Position numbers and translations under genes: made by a program
The notes under the pieces: generated by a model
Seen by the model: the letters and a program-made list of their open reading frames with translations, nothing else
Database searches by the model: none
Told to the model about the DNA's origin: nothing
DNA from: Enterobacter asburiae
Lineage (GTDB): Bacteria > Pseudomonadota > Gammaproteobacteria > Enterobacterales > Enterobacteriaceae
Reading direction: 5' to 3'
Assembly: GCA_011754535.1 (NCBI GenBank)
Contig: JAAQVN010000001.1
Coordinates: 1,302,001 to 1,366,000 of the forward strand
Length of the DNA stretch: 64,000 nucleotides
Part shown: positions 21,998-31,280 of the stretch, piece by piece
Layout of the letters: every line of letters starts with the position of its first letter
Numbering within the stretch: the first letter of the stretch is position 1

Positions 21998-22625
21998 TCG
22001 CCTGCTCGCCGTGCTGCTGCCAGTGCAGGGTGAAGGTGGCGCCTTCGTTAAAGCCTGCCAGTTGACGGGTCAACGTCAGCGTAAGCGTCTTATCGTCGAG
22101 CATGGTGACGCGGGCGCTGTCAAAACCCATCCAGGCCTGAACCCGCGGGAAGAGGGCCTTGAACAGGCTCTCTTTGGCGCTGAACGCCAGCGTCAGGGCG
22201 AGGGCAAACGGGTATCCCGAGTGGGAAAGCACGCGCTCTTCCCAGGCATCAATGATGCCGTCTTTAATTTCTCTGGCTTCATTTTCGGGCAGGATGGTTT
22301 CGCAGTCGATGCCGATAAGCGCGAGTCTGTCGCGAACCACCACCGCCATGGCCTGCGTGCCGCTGTGGGTGATACTGCCGGAAACGCCCTCCGGCCAGAG
22401 CGGTTCCCCGCTGGGGCCGATGGCGGGAATGGTGCGATCGTTCAATGCGTGCGCAGCAGCGATGCGTCCGGCGAGGTGGTCGGCCTTGCGCTTGCGTCCT
22501 GCGTCAGCGAGCTGTGCGTGATGGGGGAGCCAGAGGAGATCGGCGTCGGTGAAGGTGGCGGGATCGAAGGTGACGCGGTGGAGGGTGTGGCCGGCGAGAG
22601 AAAATGTGCTGTGGGTGGTGTGCAT
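21951..22625 (-). CDS. entD: Enterobactin synthase 4'-phosphopantetheinyl transferase
   Basis: 224 residues. The Sfp-type motifs are visible: GIDCE around residues 112-116 and AFSAKESLFKALFP around residue 150. It loads the phosphopantetheine arm onto the EntB and EntF carrier domains. Downstream of fepA on the same strand, separated by a repeat with a hairpin terminator, so it may have its own promoter. The 3' end overlaps sitD by 47 bp. Confidence 0.93.
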   Translation of the reverse strand: MHTTHSTFSLAGHTLHRVTFDPATFTDADLLWLPHHAQLADAGRKRKADHLAGRIAAAHALNDRTIPAIGPSGEPLWPEGVSGSITHSGTQAMAVVVRDRLALIGIDCETILPENEAREIKDGIIDAWEERVLSHSGYPFALALTLAFSAKESLFKALFPRVQAWMGFDSARVTMLDDKTLTLTLTRQLAGFNEGATFTLHWQQHGEQAITLLSRSPADGPSRW

Positions 22626-22649
22626 GGTTTTCCTCTATCAGCAAGTAGT

Positions 22650-22740
22650 GCGGCCTGATGCCCTCACCCCGGCCCTCTCCCACGGGGAGAGGGAGCAAAC
22701 ATTAAAAACGGCAACGGGGTTGCCGTTTTACTTTTACCTA
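22650..22740. repeat. Dispersed repeat with built-in terminator (fepA-entD)
   Basis: A unit beginning GCGGCCTGATGCCCTCACC, then a CCCTCTCC...GGGAGAGGG palindrome, then a hairpin/T-run module (AAAACGGCAAC...GTTGCCGTTTT). It has a near copy at 53836-53926 and a shorter one at 34618-34670. Confidence 0.75.
22704..22736 (-). terminator. Hairpin terminator downstream of fepA
   Basis: AAAACGGCAAC-GGG-GTTGCCGTTTT, a near-perfect stem with A/T runs on both sides, so it can act on both strands. It lies 2 bp before the fepA stop codon in map order. Confidence 0.8.
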
Positions 22741-24978
22741 GAATCGCGTATTCACGCTCATGTACCAGGTGCGACCCGGTTCATTATACGTATACGCACC
22801 CGCACCGTACATATACGCACCGGTGGTGGCATTTCCGGTCGTCTGGGCATTACCCGCGCGCCACTGACGCTTGTCGAAGACGTTGTCCACGCCGCCGGTC
22901 AGGCTGACGTTTTTGGTCATGTCCCAGGTCGCGCTCAGGCCAACGATGCTGTACGGGCTGATTTCGTCTTTCTCAGACCCGGTCACCGGCTGGCCTTTGT
23001 AGTTGTACTTCTTCGGCTGCTGCTTGCCGTACCAGGTAAAGGTCGACTGGAGCGAGACGTCCTGATGCACCTGCCAGCTCAGGGTTGAGTTCAGGGTGTA
23101 TTCCGGAATGATCGACAGACGGTCGCCGGTCTCCTTGTTCTTGCTCTGCAGCATCCAGGTGATGTTGTTGGTCCAGTTAATCGTGTCGCTGACCGGCACG
23201 TTCAGGGAGCCTTCCAGACCTTCCACCACCGCCTTCGGCACGTTTTCCCACTGGTAGATGTCCGTCTGCACTTTACCGGACGAGGTGTGACCGATTGGCG
23301 CGTAGCCCGCTTCAATCTTGTCGCGGTAGTCGTTGCGGAACCAGGTCACACCCGCCAGCCAGCCGTTGCGTTTCCACTCCAGGCCAATCTCTTTGTTGAT
23401 GCTGGTTTCGGCTTTCAGGTCGTCGTTGCCCATCATGTAGCAACCCACGCCGTCAGAGCTAGCGTAGCAGCCCTGGCCTTTACTGTAGAGCAGGTAGTTC
23501 GGGTTGGTCTGGTACAGGCTCGGCGCTTTGTAGGCGCGCGCGATCCCCATCTTCAGCGTAAAGTCATCCCCCAGAGCCTGCGACAGGTTAAGCGACGGGC
23601 TCCAGTTGTTGCCGACGATGGTGTGATGGTCGAAGCGCAGGGCAGGGGTCAGCATGGTGCTGTCGGTCAGCTCCATGTTGTTTTCGGCGAACAGGGAGAA
23701 AATCTCCGCCGAGGTGTACGGGCTGCGGTCGTTGCTCATGCCCGGAATGGTGCCGCCCTGCAGGGTTTGCGTGAAGGAGGTGGAGTCCTTCATGCGCTGC
23801 TGGTTCCACTCGGTGCCCAGAGTCAGGTTCTGGTTGACGAGGAAATCGATCGGCAGGTTGATTTCGCTGTGCAGCATCACGTCGGCCAGGTCGGTGTCGG
23901 TGAATTTATCGCTGTTGAACAGGCCTTCCGTACCGCCCGCCAGCCCTTCGCCCAGGCGGGAGTTACGGGTGTGTTCGTACTGCGCCCAGTTGCTGGTGGT
24001 AATGCCGTTGTCCCAGCCGCCGTTCCAGGTCACTGCGAAGTTCTGGCGATAAATACGGTTAGTCTCTTTGCCGTAGTTCTTCTTCACCAGCGCGCTGTCG
24101 TTGTTGGTGTTCTGCGTATCGCCCGCGTAGAGGTTGTTCTGGCGGCTGTAGCCCGCCTCAAACTCCAGAGACTGCATCGGCGCGAAGTCCCAGCGCACCA
24201 CGCCGTTGATGTCTTTGTTCTCCACCCCTTCACGGCCCGCAGGGAGGGTGTTGGCGTAAGCGCCGGTACGCTCAGACTGGTGGCCCTGGTTGATGTCCCA
24301 CGCGTCGGCCTGGGTCTTATCCAGGTTACCGAACATGCGGAAGCTGAAGTCGCCGCCCAGCGGGCCGCTGAGGCTGAAGTTGGTGCGTTTGGTGGAACCT
24401 TCGTCCTTGTGTTCAGGCGCGTTCAGGTAGGTGTTCCAGGAGCCGTGCCACTGGTCGTCGAATTTTTTGGTGATGATGTTCACCACGCCGCCCGCCGCGC
24501 CGTTACCGTAGCGTGCGGCAGCCGGGCCTCGGATGACCTCAATGCGCTCGATCATCTCCGGCGGTACCCAGCCGGTATCGCCGCGCGTATCGCGCTCGCC
24601 GCGCCAGCCCAGACGGATGGAGTTACGGCTGGTGACCGGCTTGCCGTCGATCAGGATAAGGGTGTTTTCCGGGCCCATGCCGCGAATGTCAATCTGGCGG
24701 TTGTTCCCGCGCTGGCCGCTGGTGGAGTTTCCGGTGAGGTTAACGCCCGGCATGGTGCGGATGATTTCCGCCACGTCGCGCGCGGGCGGGTTTTTGCGGA
24801 TCTCGTCGGCGGTGATGGTGGAAACCCCGGGCGCCTGCAGGTTCTGCTCGGCGGCGGTGATCACCATGGTGTCTTCGTGCTGCGCGGAGGCGGTGTTGTC
24901 GTCTGCCATGGCGGGCAGCGCGACACCATAAATCCCTAAATTGACCAGCAAGGCCAGAGAGTGAATCTTCTTATTCAT
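22738..24978 (-). CDS. fepA: Ferric-enterobactin outer-membrane receptor
   Basis: 746 residues, exactly the E. coli precursor length. Signal peptide (LALLVNLGIYGVALPAMA), a TonB-box region at DTMVITAA, an N-terminal plug with IIRTMPGVNL and IDIRGMGPENTLILIDG, and a 22-strand barrel ending in the terminal Phe (WYMSVNTRF). TonB-dependent uptake of ferric enterobactin. Divergent from fes with Fur sites between. Confidence 0.96.
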   Translation of the reverse strand: MNKKIHSLALLVNLGIYGVALPAMADDNTASAQHEDTMVITAAEQNLQAPGVSTITADEIRKNPPARDVAEIIRTMPGVNLTGNSTSGQRGNNRQIDIRGMGPENTLILIDGKPVTSRNSIRLGWRGERDTRGDTGWVPPEMIERIEVIRGPAAARYGNGAAGGVVNIITKKFDDQWHGSWNTYLNAPEHKDEGSTKRTNFSLSGPLGGDFSFRMFGNLDKTQADAWDINQGHQSERTGAYANTLPAGREGVENKDINGVVRWDFAPMQSLEFEAGYSRQNNLYAGDTQNTNNDSALVKKNYGKETNRIYRQNFAVTWNGGWDNGITTSNWAQYEHTRNSRLGEGLAGGTEGLFNSDKFTDTDLADVMLHSEINLPIDFLVNQNLTLGTEWNQQRMKDSTSFTQTLQGGTIPGMSNDRSPYTSAEIFSLFAENNMELTDSTMLTPALRFDHHTIVGNNWSPSLNLSQALGDDFTLKMGIARAYKAPSLYQTNPNYLLYSKGQGCYASSDGVGCYMMGNDDLKAETSINKEIGLEWKRNGWLAGVTWFRNDYRDKIEAGYAPIGHTSSGKVQTDIYQWENVPKAVVEGLEGSLNVPVSDTINWTNNITWMLQSKNKETGDRLSIIPEYTLNSTLSWQVHQDVSLQSTFTWYGKQQPKKYNYKGQPVTGSEKDEISPYSIVGLSATWDMTKNVSLTGGVDNVFDKRQWRAGNAQTTGNATTGAYMYGAGAYTYNEPGRTWYMSVNTRF

Positions 24979-25044
24979 TGTACGTCCCGCTTTTATGGTT
25001 ATTTAATGAACGCGCTTCCCACAGCGCGGGCATTACGCTATTGC

Positions 25045-25075
25045 AAATGCAAATAGTTATCAATAATATTATCAA
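25045..25075. promoter_or_regulatory. Fur boxes in the fepA-fes divergent promoter
   Basis: ATGCAAATAGTTATCAATAA followed by TATTATCAATA resembles overlapping Fur half-sites. The E. coli fepA-fes region has a closely similar AAATGCAAATAGTTATCAAT element. Confidence 0.75.
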
Positions 25076-25124
25076 TAAAATTTGTCCTGAAACAAAAAAG
25101 TCTGTTAAACATGGGGTTATAAGG

Positions 25125-26321
25125 GTGACGGCGTTAACAACCGGAAGTGAAGCGTGGTGGCAGTCCAAAAACGGGCCGGAATGGAAGCCTGAACAAGGGA
25201 AATATCGCGTCACCTTCTGGTGGCGAGACCCGAAAGGCACGCAGAAAACGTCGGCAATCAAACGCGTTTGGCTCTACGTTACCGGCGTGACCGACCATCA
25301 TCAGAATGCCCGCCCGCAATCTCTTGAACGCATTCCGGATACCGACGTCTGGCAGTGGCAGGGCGAGTTCAACCCGGAATGGCGCGGCAGCTACTGTTTT
25401 ATCCCCTCCGTAAATGAAAACGATTTTGCCGATACCGTGTTTGAAGGCCAGCAGCCGGACCGCATGGCGCTGCGCGAAGGCTGGCGCAGGCTGCTGCCGC
25501 ACGCGGTTTCCGACCCGCTGAATCCGCAGAGCTGGCGCGGCGGGCGCGGTCATGCCGTCTCGGCGCTGGAGATGCCGGAAGCGCCCGTTCAGCCCGGCTG
25601 GAATCAGCCCAAAACGCCCTTCAAGGCGCCGATCTGCATTGAATGGGAAAGCGCGCGCCTGAAAAACCGCCGTCGCGTCTGGATTTTCACCACCGGGGAT
25701 GACGGCCCGGAACGTCCGCTGGCGGTGCTGCTCGACGGGCAGTTCTGGGCCGAAAGCATGCCCGTCTGGCCCGCGCTGGCGTCGCTTACCACCGAGCGCA
25801 AACTGCCGCCTGCGGTCTACGTATTAATTGATGCGATCGACATGGAACATCGCAGCCGCGAACTGCCCTGTAACCGCGATTTCTGGCTGGCGGTGCAGGA
25901 AGAACTTCTCCCTCATGTAAAACAGCTCGCGCCCTTCAGCGACCGCGCCGACCGTACCGTGGTCGCGGGCCAGAGCTTTGGCGGCCTCTCTTCGCTGTAC
26001 GCTGGCCTTAACTGGCCGCAGCGCTTTGGCTGCATCCTCAGCCAGTCCGGATCCTACTGGTGGCCGCACCGCGGCGGGCAGCAGGACGGGCTGCTCATCG
26101 AACAGCTTAAAGCGGGTGAAAAAAACGCACGCGGGCTGCGCATCATCCTTGAGGCCGGGCGCAACGAGCCGCTTATCTTCCGCGCGAACCAGGCGATTTA
26201 CGCCGAACTCCGCGCGCAGCAGGTTTACTGGCGTCAGGTTGACGGCGGACACGACGCGCTTTGCTGGCGCGGTGGGCTGACGCAGGGGCTGATGACCCTC
26301 TGGCAGCCGCTTATTCAATAA
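25125..26321 (+). CDS. fes: Enterochelin (ferric-enterobactin) esterase
   Basis: 398 residues from a GTG at 25125, giving the E. coli-like N-terminus (VTALTTGSEAWWQSKNGPEW); the frame is open to 24978 but that part covers the Fur boxes and is not coding. Alpha/beta hydrolase with nucleophile Ser284 in VAGQSFGGLS and His in DGGHDALCW. It cleaves the tri-serine lactone of ferric enterobactin in the cytoplasm to release iron. Followed 10 bp later by ybdZ. Confidence 0.94.
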   Translation: MTALTTGSEAWWQSKNGPEWKPEQGKYRVTFWWRDPKGTQKTSAIKRVWLYVTGVTDHHQNARPQSLERIPDTDVWQWQGEFNPEWRGSYCFIPSVNENDFADTVFEGQQPDRMALREGWRRLLPHAVSDPLNPQSWRGGRGHAVSALEMPEAPVQPGWNQPKTPFKAPICIEWESARLKNRRRVWIFTTGDDGPERPLAVLLDGQFWAESMPVWPALASLTTERKLPPAVYVLIDAIDMEHRSRELPCNRDFWLAVQEELLPHVKQLAPFSDRADRTVVAGQSFGGLSSLYAGLNWPQRFGCILSQSGSYWWPHRGGQQDGLLIEQLKAGEKNARGLRIILEAGRNEPLIFRANQAIYAELRAQQVYWRQVDGGHDALCWRGGLTQGLMTLWQPLIQ

Positions 26322-26331
26322 CGGAGTCTGT

Positions 26332-26544
26332 ATGGAATTCAGCAATCCTTTCGATAATCCGCAGGGACAGTTCGCCATTTTGCAAAACGACCAGGGCCAG
26401 TACAGCCTGTGGCCGCAGCAGTGCGAACTGCCCGCGGGCTGGCGCGTGGTGTGCGAGGCACAGTCTCAGGAGGCGTGCCAGCAGTGGCTGGCCGAACGCT
26501 GGCGCACGCTTGAACCGTCCCATTTTGCGGAGGGGAGCGCATGA
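26332..26544 (+). CDS. ybdZ: MbtH-like protein
   Basis: 70 residues. The MbtH pattern is clear: NPFDNPQGQFAILQNDQGQY, LWPQQCELPAGW and a late Trp/Pro pair. MbtH-like proteins bind and stabilise NRPS adenylation domains, here EntF. Its stop overlaps the entF start (ATGA). Confidence 0.93.
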   Translation: MEFSNPFDNPQGQFAILQNDQGQYSLWPQQCELPAGWRVVCEAQSQEACQQWLAERWRTLEPSHFAEGSA

Positions 26545-29500
26545 ACCGTCTACCTCTCGTCGCCGCCCAGCCGGGTATCTGGATGGCGGAACAGCTTTCC
26601 TCCCTGCCAAACGCCTGGAGCGTGGCGCACTACACCGAGCTGAAAGGCGATATCGACGCGCCGTTGCTGGCTAAAGCCATCGCTGAAGGCATGATGCAGG
26701 CCGATACCCTGCGGATGCGTTTTGCCGAGGATAACGGCGAGGTGTGGCAATGGGTGGATGACGCCCTCATTCTGCCGGAGCCGTCCATCGTTCGCGTTAC
26801 CTCTCATGAAGATGCCGTGGCGCTGATGGAGGCCGATCTCAATCAAAACCTGCGCGTAGAAAGCGGTCAGCCGCTGGCGTTTCACCAGCTGATTCAGGTG
26901 GGGGAAAGCCACTGGTACTGGTATCAGCGCTATCACCATCTGGTGGTGGATGGCTTCAGCTTCCCGGCCATTACCCGGCAGATCGCCGCGATTTACGCCG
27001 TGTGGAAAAAGGGTGAACCGACGCCCGCATCCCCGTTTACGCCGTTTGCCGAAGTGGTGGAGGAGTACCAGCGCTACCGTCAAAGCGAGGCGTATCAGCG
27101 CGACGGCGCCTTCTGGGCAGCGCAGCGCAGGCAGCTTCCTTCTCCGGTCTCGCTCTCTTCCGCGCCGCTGCCGGGACGCGCCGCCACCACCGATATCCTG
27201 CGCCTGAAAATTGCAACGGACGCTCGCGCCTTTAGCCAGCTTACGCAGGCGGCAGGGCAGACGCAGCGCACCGATCTGGCCCTTGCGCTGGTGGCGCTGT
27301 GGCTGGGCCGCCTGACCGGGCGCCTGGATTACGCCGCCGGGTTTATCTTTATGCGCCGCATGGGCTCCGCCGCGCTGACCGCGACCGGACCGGTGCTCAA
27401 CGTCCTGCCGCTGGCGGTGAATATCAACCCGCAGGAGAGTCTGCCGGCGCTGGCGCTGCGCCTGGCGAACCAGCTGAAAAAAATGCGCCGTCACCAGCGC
27501 TACGACGCCGAGCAGATCGTGCGCGACGGCGGGCGCGCCGCAGGCGACGAAGCGTTATTTGGCCCGGTGCTGAACGTCAAGGTATTCGATTATCAGCTGG
27601 ATATCGACGACGTGGAGGCCATCACCCACACGCTGGCAACCGGCCCGGTGAACGATCTGGAGCTGGCGCTGTTCCCGGACGAGCAGGGTGGCCTGAGTAT
27701 TGAGATCCTCGCCAATAAACAGCGTTACGATGAAGTGACGCTCATCCGCCACGTCGCGCGTCTGAACGCGATGCTGCTGCAGTTTGCGGCCAACCCGGAC
27801 CTGCGCTGTGGCGAAGTGGAAACCGTTTCAGAGCAGGAATATCAGCAGCTGGCTCGCATCAACGATACCGGGCTGGCGCTGCCGTCCACCACGCTGGCGG
27901 ATCTGGTGGCGGAGCAGGCGAGCAAAACGCCGGACGCCCCCGCGCTGGCGGACGCGCATATTGAGCTTAGCTATCGTGAGATGCGCGAGCAGGTGATCGC
28001 GCTGGCAAACCTGCTGCGCGCGCGCGGCGTGAAGCCGGGCGACAGTGTGGCGGTGGCACTCCCGCGCTCGGTGTTCCTGACCCTGGCGCTGCACGGCATC
28101 GTTGAGGCCGGTGCCGCGTGGCTGCCGCTCGACACCGGCTACCCGGACGACCGCCTGCGGATGATGCTGGAAGATGCCAAACCTTCGTTGCTCATTACTA
28201 CCGACGAACAGCGTTCGCGCTTTAGCGATCTGCCGATTACGGCATTTAGTTACAACACACTGTTACCGGCTGCGGAGGTGGAACCGCTGCGCCTGGCCAG
28301 GCCGGAGCAGACGGCGTACATCATCTTTACCTCCGGTTCGACGGGGCGCCCGAAAGGGGTCATGGTCGGCCATACCGCCATCGTTAACCGCCTGAAGTGG
28401 ATGCAGGATCACTACCCTCTGGACGCGACGGACGTGGTGGCGCAGAAAACGCCGTGCAGCTTTGACGTATCGGTGTGGGAGTTCTGGTGGCCGTTTATCG
28501 CCGGGGCGAAGCTGGTGATGGCAGAGCCGGACGCGCACCGCGATCCGCAGGCGATGCAGAGCTTCTTCGCGCAGTACGGCGTGACCACCACCCACTTCGT
28601 GCCGTCGATGCTGGCGGCCTTTGTCGCCTCGCTGACGCCGGAAAACGTGGCGTGCTGCAAAACCCTTAAGCAGGTGTTCTGCAGCGGCGAAGCGCTGCCG
28701 ACCGAGCTGTGCCGCGAGTGGGAGCAGTTAACCCATGCGCCGCTGCACAACCTCTATGGCCCAACGGAAGCGGCGGTGGACGTCAGCTGGTATCCGGCTT
28801 ATGGTCCCGAGCTGGCGGCGGTGGAGGGCAACAGCGTGCCGATCGGCTTCCCGGTGTGGAACACGGGGCTGCGCATTCTGGACGCGATGATGCGCCCGGT
28901 GCCGTTTGGCGTGGCGGGGGATCTGTATCTCACCGGCATTCAGCTGGCACAGGGGTATCTGGGCCGTCCGGACCTCACCGCCAGCCGCTTTATTGCCGAC
29001 CCGTTTGCGCCGGGCGAGCGGATGTATCGTACCGGTGACGTCGCCCGCTGGCTGGACAACGGCGCGGTGGAGTATCTGGGCCGCAGCGACGATCAGTTAA
29101 AAATCCGCGGCCAGCGCATCGAGCTGGGCGAAATCGACCGGGCGATGCTCGCGCTGCCGGACGTGGCCCAGGCCGTCGCCCACGCCTGCGTGTTCAACCA
29201 GGCGGCGGCGACGGGAGGCGATGCCCGCCAGCTGGTGGGGTATGTGGTCTCCGAATCCGGTTTACCGCTGGACCGCGACGCGCTGCTGGAATCGCTCAAA
29301 GCCCAGTTGCCGCCGCATATGGTGCCGGTGGTGCTGCTGCAAATCAGTACGCTGCCGCTCAGCGCCAACGGCAAGCTCGACCGCAAGGCGCTGCCGCTGC
29401 CGGAGCTGACCAGCAAAACCTCCGGCCGCGCGCCGGAGACGGAAACCGAAACCGCCGTCGCGCAGGCTTTCTCCGCCCTGCTGGGCTGTGAGGTCAACGA

Positions 29501-30398
29501 TATCGAAGCCGACTTCTTTGCCCTCGGCGGACACTCGCTGCTGGCGATGCGCCTGGCGGCGCAGCTTAGCCGCGTGTTCGAGCGCAAGGTGACGCCGGGG
29601 CAGATTATGGTCGCCTCGACGGTGAGCAAGCTCAGCGCGCTGCTGGATTCACAGATGAGCGACGAGCAGGCGCAGCGTCTGGGCTATGAAACCCTGCTGC
29701 CGCTGCGCGAAGGCAACGGCCCGACGCTGTTCTGCTTCCATCCTGCGTCCGGTTTTGCCTGGCAGTTTAGCGTGCTGGCGCGCTACCTCAGTCCGCGCTG
29801 GTCAATTACCGGCATTCAGTCTCCTCGACCAGAGGGGCCGATGCAGCAGTGTGCGGATCTGGATGGGGTGATTGAGCATCACCTGAATACGTTGCGTAAG
29901 CAGCAGCCACAGGGGCCATATTATCTGTTCGGCTATTCTCTCGGCGGCACGCTGGCGCAGGGCATTGCTGCGCGTCTGCGCGAGTTGGGTGAAGAGGTGG
30001 CCTTCCTCGGACTGCTGGACACCTGGCCGCCGGAAACCCAGAACTGGGCGGAGAAAGAGGCCAACGGCCTCGACCCGGAGGTGTTGGCGGAAATTGAGCG
30101 CGAGCGTCAGGCGTTTATCGCCGCGCAGCAGGGGCAGGGCTCCAGCGAGCTGTTTAACGCTATCGAAGGCAACTACGCCGACGCGGTACGGCTGCTCACC
30201 ACGGCGCACAGCGCGCGGTTTGACGGCAAAGCGACGCTGTTTGTCGCCGAACGTACGCGAACGATGGATCCGCAGGTCGCGTGGGCGCCGTGGGTGGCGG
30301 AGCTTGAGGTGTACAGCCAGGACTGCGCCCACGTGGATATTATTTCACCGCAGGCGTTTGAGAAAATTGGGCCAGTGTTGAAGGATATATTGGGGTAA
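26541..30398 (+). CDS. entF: Enterobactin non-ribosomal peptide synthetase EntF
   Basis: 1285 residues with domain order condensation-adenylation-carrier-thioesterase. Condensation motif HHLVVDG has His132/His133 and Asp137. Adenylation motifs include FTSGSTGRPKGVMVGH and YRTGDVARW (serine activation). Carrier Ser999 lies in GGHSLL. Thioesterase nucleophile is Ser1133 (GYSLGG), with Asp1160 and His1264 completing the triad. It joins three dihydroxybenzoyl-serines and cyclises them. It ends before a convergent BIME. Confidence 0.96.
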   Translation: MNRLPLVAAQPGIWMAEQLSSLPNAWSVAHYTELKGDIDAPLLAKAIAEGMMQADTLRMRFAEDNGEVWQWVDDALILPEPSIVRVTSHEDAVALMEADLNQNLRVESGQPLAFHQLIQVGESHWYWYQRYHHLVVDGFSFPAITRQIAAIYAVWKKGEPTPASPFTPFAEVVEEYQRYRQSEAYQRDGAFWAAQRRQLPSPVSLSSAPLPGRAATTDILRLKIATDARAFSQLTQAAGQTQRTDLALALVALWLGRLTGRLDYAAGFIFMRRMGSAALTATGPVLNVLPLAVNINPQESLPALALRLANQLKKMRRHQRYDAEQIVRDGGRAAGDEALFGPVLNVKVFDYQLDIDDVEAITHTLATGPVNDLELALFPDEQGGLSIEILANKQRYDEVTLIRHVARLNAMLLQFAANPDLRCGEVETVSEQEYQQLARINDTGLALPSTTLADLVAEQASKTPDAPALADAHIELSYREMREQVIALANLLRARGVKPGDSVAVALPRSVFLTLALHGIVEAGAAWLPLDTGYPDDRLRMMLEDAKPSLLITTDEQRSRFSDLPITAFSYNTLLPAAEVEPLRLARPEQTAYIIFTSGSTGRPKGVMVGHTAIVNRLKWMQDHYPLDATDVVAQKTPCSFDVSVWEFWWPFIAGAKLVMAEPDAHRDPQAMQSFFAQYGVTTTHFVPSMLAAFVASLTPENVACCKTLKQVFCSGEALPTELCREWEQLTHAPLHNLYGPTEAAVDVSWYPAYGPELAAVEGNSVPIGFPVWNTGLRILDAMMRPVPFGVAGDLYLTGIQLAQGYLGRPDLTASRFIADPFAPGERMYRTGDVARWLDNGAVEYLGRSDDQLKIRGQRIELGEIDRAMLALPDVAQAVAHACVFNQAAATGGDARQLVGYVVSESGLPLDRDALLESLKAQLPPHMVPVVLLQISTLPLSANGKLDRKALPLPELTSKTSGRAPETETETAVAQAFSALLGCEVNDIEADFFALGGHSLLAMRLAAQLSRVFERKVTPGQIMVASTVSKLSALLDSQMSDEQAQRLGYETLLPLREGNGPTLFCFHPASGFAWQFSVLARYLSPRWSITGIQSPRPEGPMQQCADLDGVIEHHLNTLRKQQPQGPYYLFGYSLGGTLAQGIAARLRELGEEVAFLGLLDTWPPETQNWAEKEANGLDPEVLAEIERERQAFIAAQQGQGSSELFNAIEGNYADAVRLLTTAHSARFDGKATLFVAERTRTMDPQVAWAPWVAELEVYSQDCAHVDIISPQAFEKIGPVLKDILG

Positions 30399-30407
30399 CG
30401 TCAAAAG

Positions 30408-30483
30408 CGCCGGGTGGCGGCTGCGCCTTACCCGGCCTACGGGAGCCGAGTGTAGGCCGGGTAAGGCGTAGCCGCCACCCGGC
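30408..30483. repeat. BIME, inverted REP pair between convergent entF and fepC
   Basis: GCCGGGTGGCGGCTGCGCC...GGCCTAC and its near-perfect inverse separated by 11 bp. Transcripts from either side could form a ~32-bp stem, which fits a bidirectional transcription or decay barrier between the convergent genes. Confidence 0.88.
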
Positions 30484-30485
30484 AA

Positions 30486-31280
30486 TTACCGCCGACCTAA
30501 CGGCACCACCAGAGGCGTGCCCGCTACCGGATCGTCAATAATCATGCAGCGCATGCCGTAGATCCTCTCGATCAGATCCGGCGTCACAATCTCTTTCGGC
30601 GCGCCCTGAGCCACAATCTCACCGTCTCGCAGGGCAATCAGATGCGTAGCGTAGCGGCACGCCTGGTTTAAGTCGTGCAGCACCGCCGCCAGGGTATACC
30701 CCTGAGTGCGGTTCAGCTCGCTCAGTAGCTCCAGCAGGTCAATCTGATGGCTGATGTCGAGCCAGGTCGTCGGCTCGTCCAGCAACATGATGGAGGTCTC
30801 CTGCGCCAGCACCATCGCGATCCACGCGCGCTGACGCTGCCCGCCGGAGAGTGTGTCCACGCTTTGCCGGGCGAGATCGGTAATTCCCGTCGCCTGCATC
30901 GCGCGGTTCACCGCCTCGTCGTCCTCTTTGCGCCAGCGGGTAAACAGCGGCTGGTGCGGGTAGCGCCCGCGTGAGACCAGCTCCTGCACCGTGATGTCTC
31001 CCGGCGTGGTGGCGTTTTGCGCCAGCAGCCCGATGCGCTTGGCCACCTCTTTGCTGGCGAAGCGCTGGATCTGCTCCCCGTCGAGGAACACGCTGCCCTC
31101 AGCCGGCGTCATCAGGCGGCTCAGCGTGCGCAGCAGAGTCGATTTACCGCAGCCGTTCGGCCCGATAATCGCGGTGAAGTGGCCGTCCGGAATGGCAACG
31201 GATAAGTCACGGGCAATGATTTTTTTGCCGTAGCCGAGGGTGAGGTTTTCGCCGCGCAAGCGGGTGGTTGAATCTGTCAT
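30486..31280 (-). CDS. fepC: Ferric-enterobactin ABC transporter, ATP-binding protein
   Basis: 264 residues from the ATG at 31280; an upstream extension in the same frame overlaps fepG and does not match the family. Walker A GPNGCGKST, signature LSGGQRQRAWIAMVLAQ, Walker B IMLLDEPT. It powers import of ferric enterobactin through FepD/FepG. Overlaps the fepG stop by 4 bp. It is slightly shorter at the C-terminus than E. coli FepC (271). Confidence 0.95.
   Translation of the reverse strand: MTDSTTRLRGENLTLGYGKKIIARDLSVAIPDGHFTAIIGPNGCGKSTLLRTLSRLMTPAEGSVFLDGEQIQRFASKEVAKRIGLLAQNATTPGDITVQELVSRGRYPHQPLFTRWRKEDDEAVNRAMQATGITDLARQSVDTLSGGQRQRAWIAMVLAQETSIMLLDEPTTWLDISHQIDLLELLSELNRTQGYTLAAVLHDLNQACRYATHLIALRDGEIVAQGAPKEIVTPDLIERIYGMRCMIIDDPVAGTPLVVPLGRR

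Noticed and set aside
23287..24939. 550-residue plus-strand frame opposite fepA
   Set aside because: Mirror frame of fepA with no recognisable motif; FepA on the other strand is unambiguous.
24978..25124. N-terminal extension of fes to 24978
   Set aside because: The added region covers the Fur boxes and fepA-fes promoter; the GTG at 25125 gives the known Fes N-terminus.
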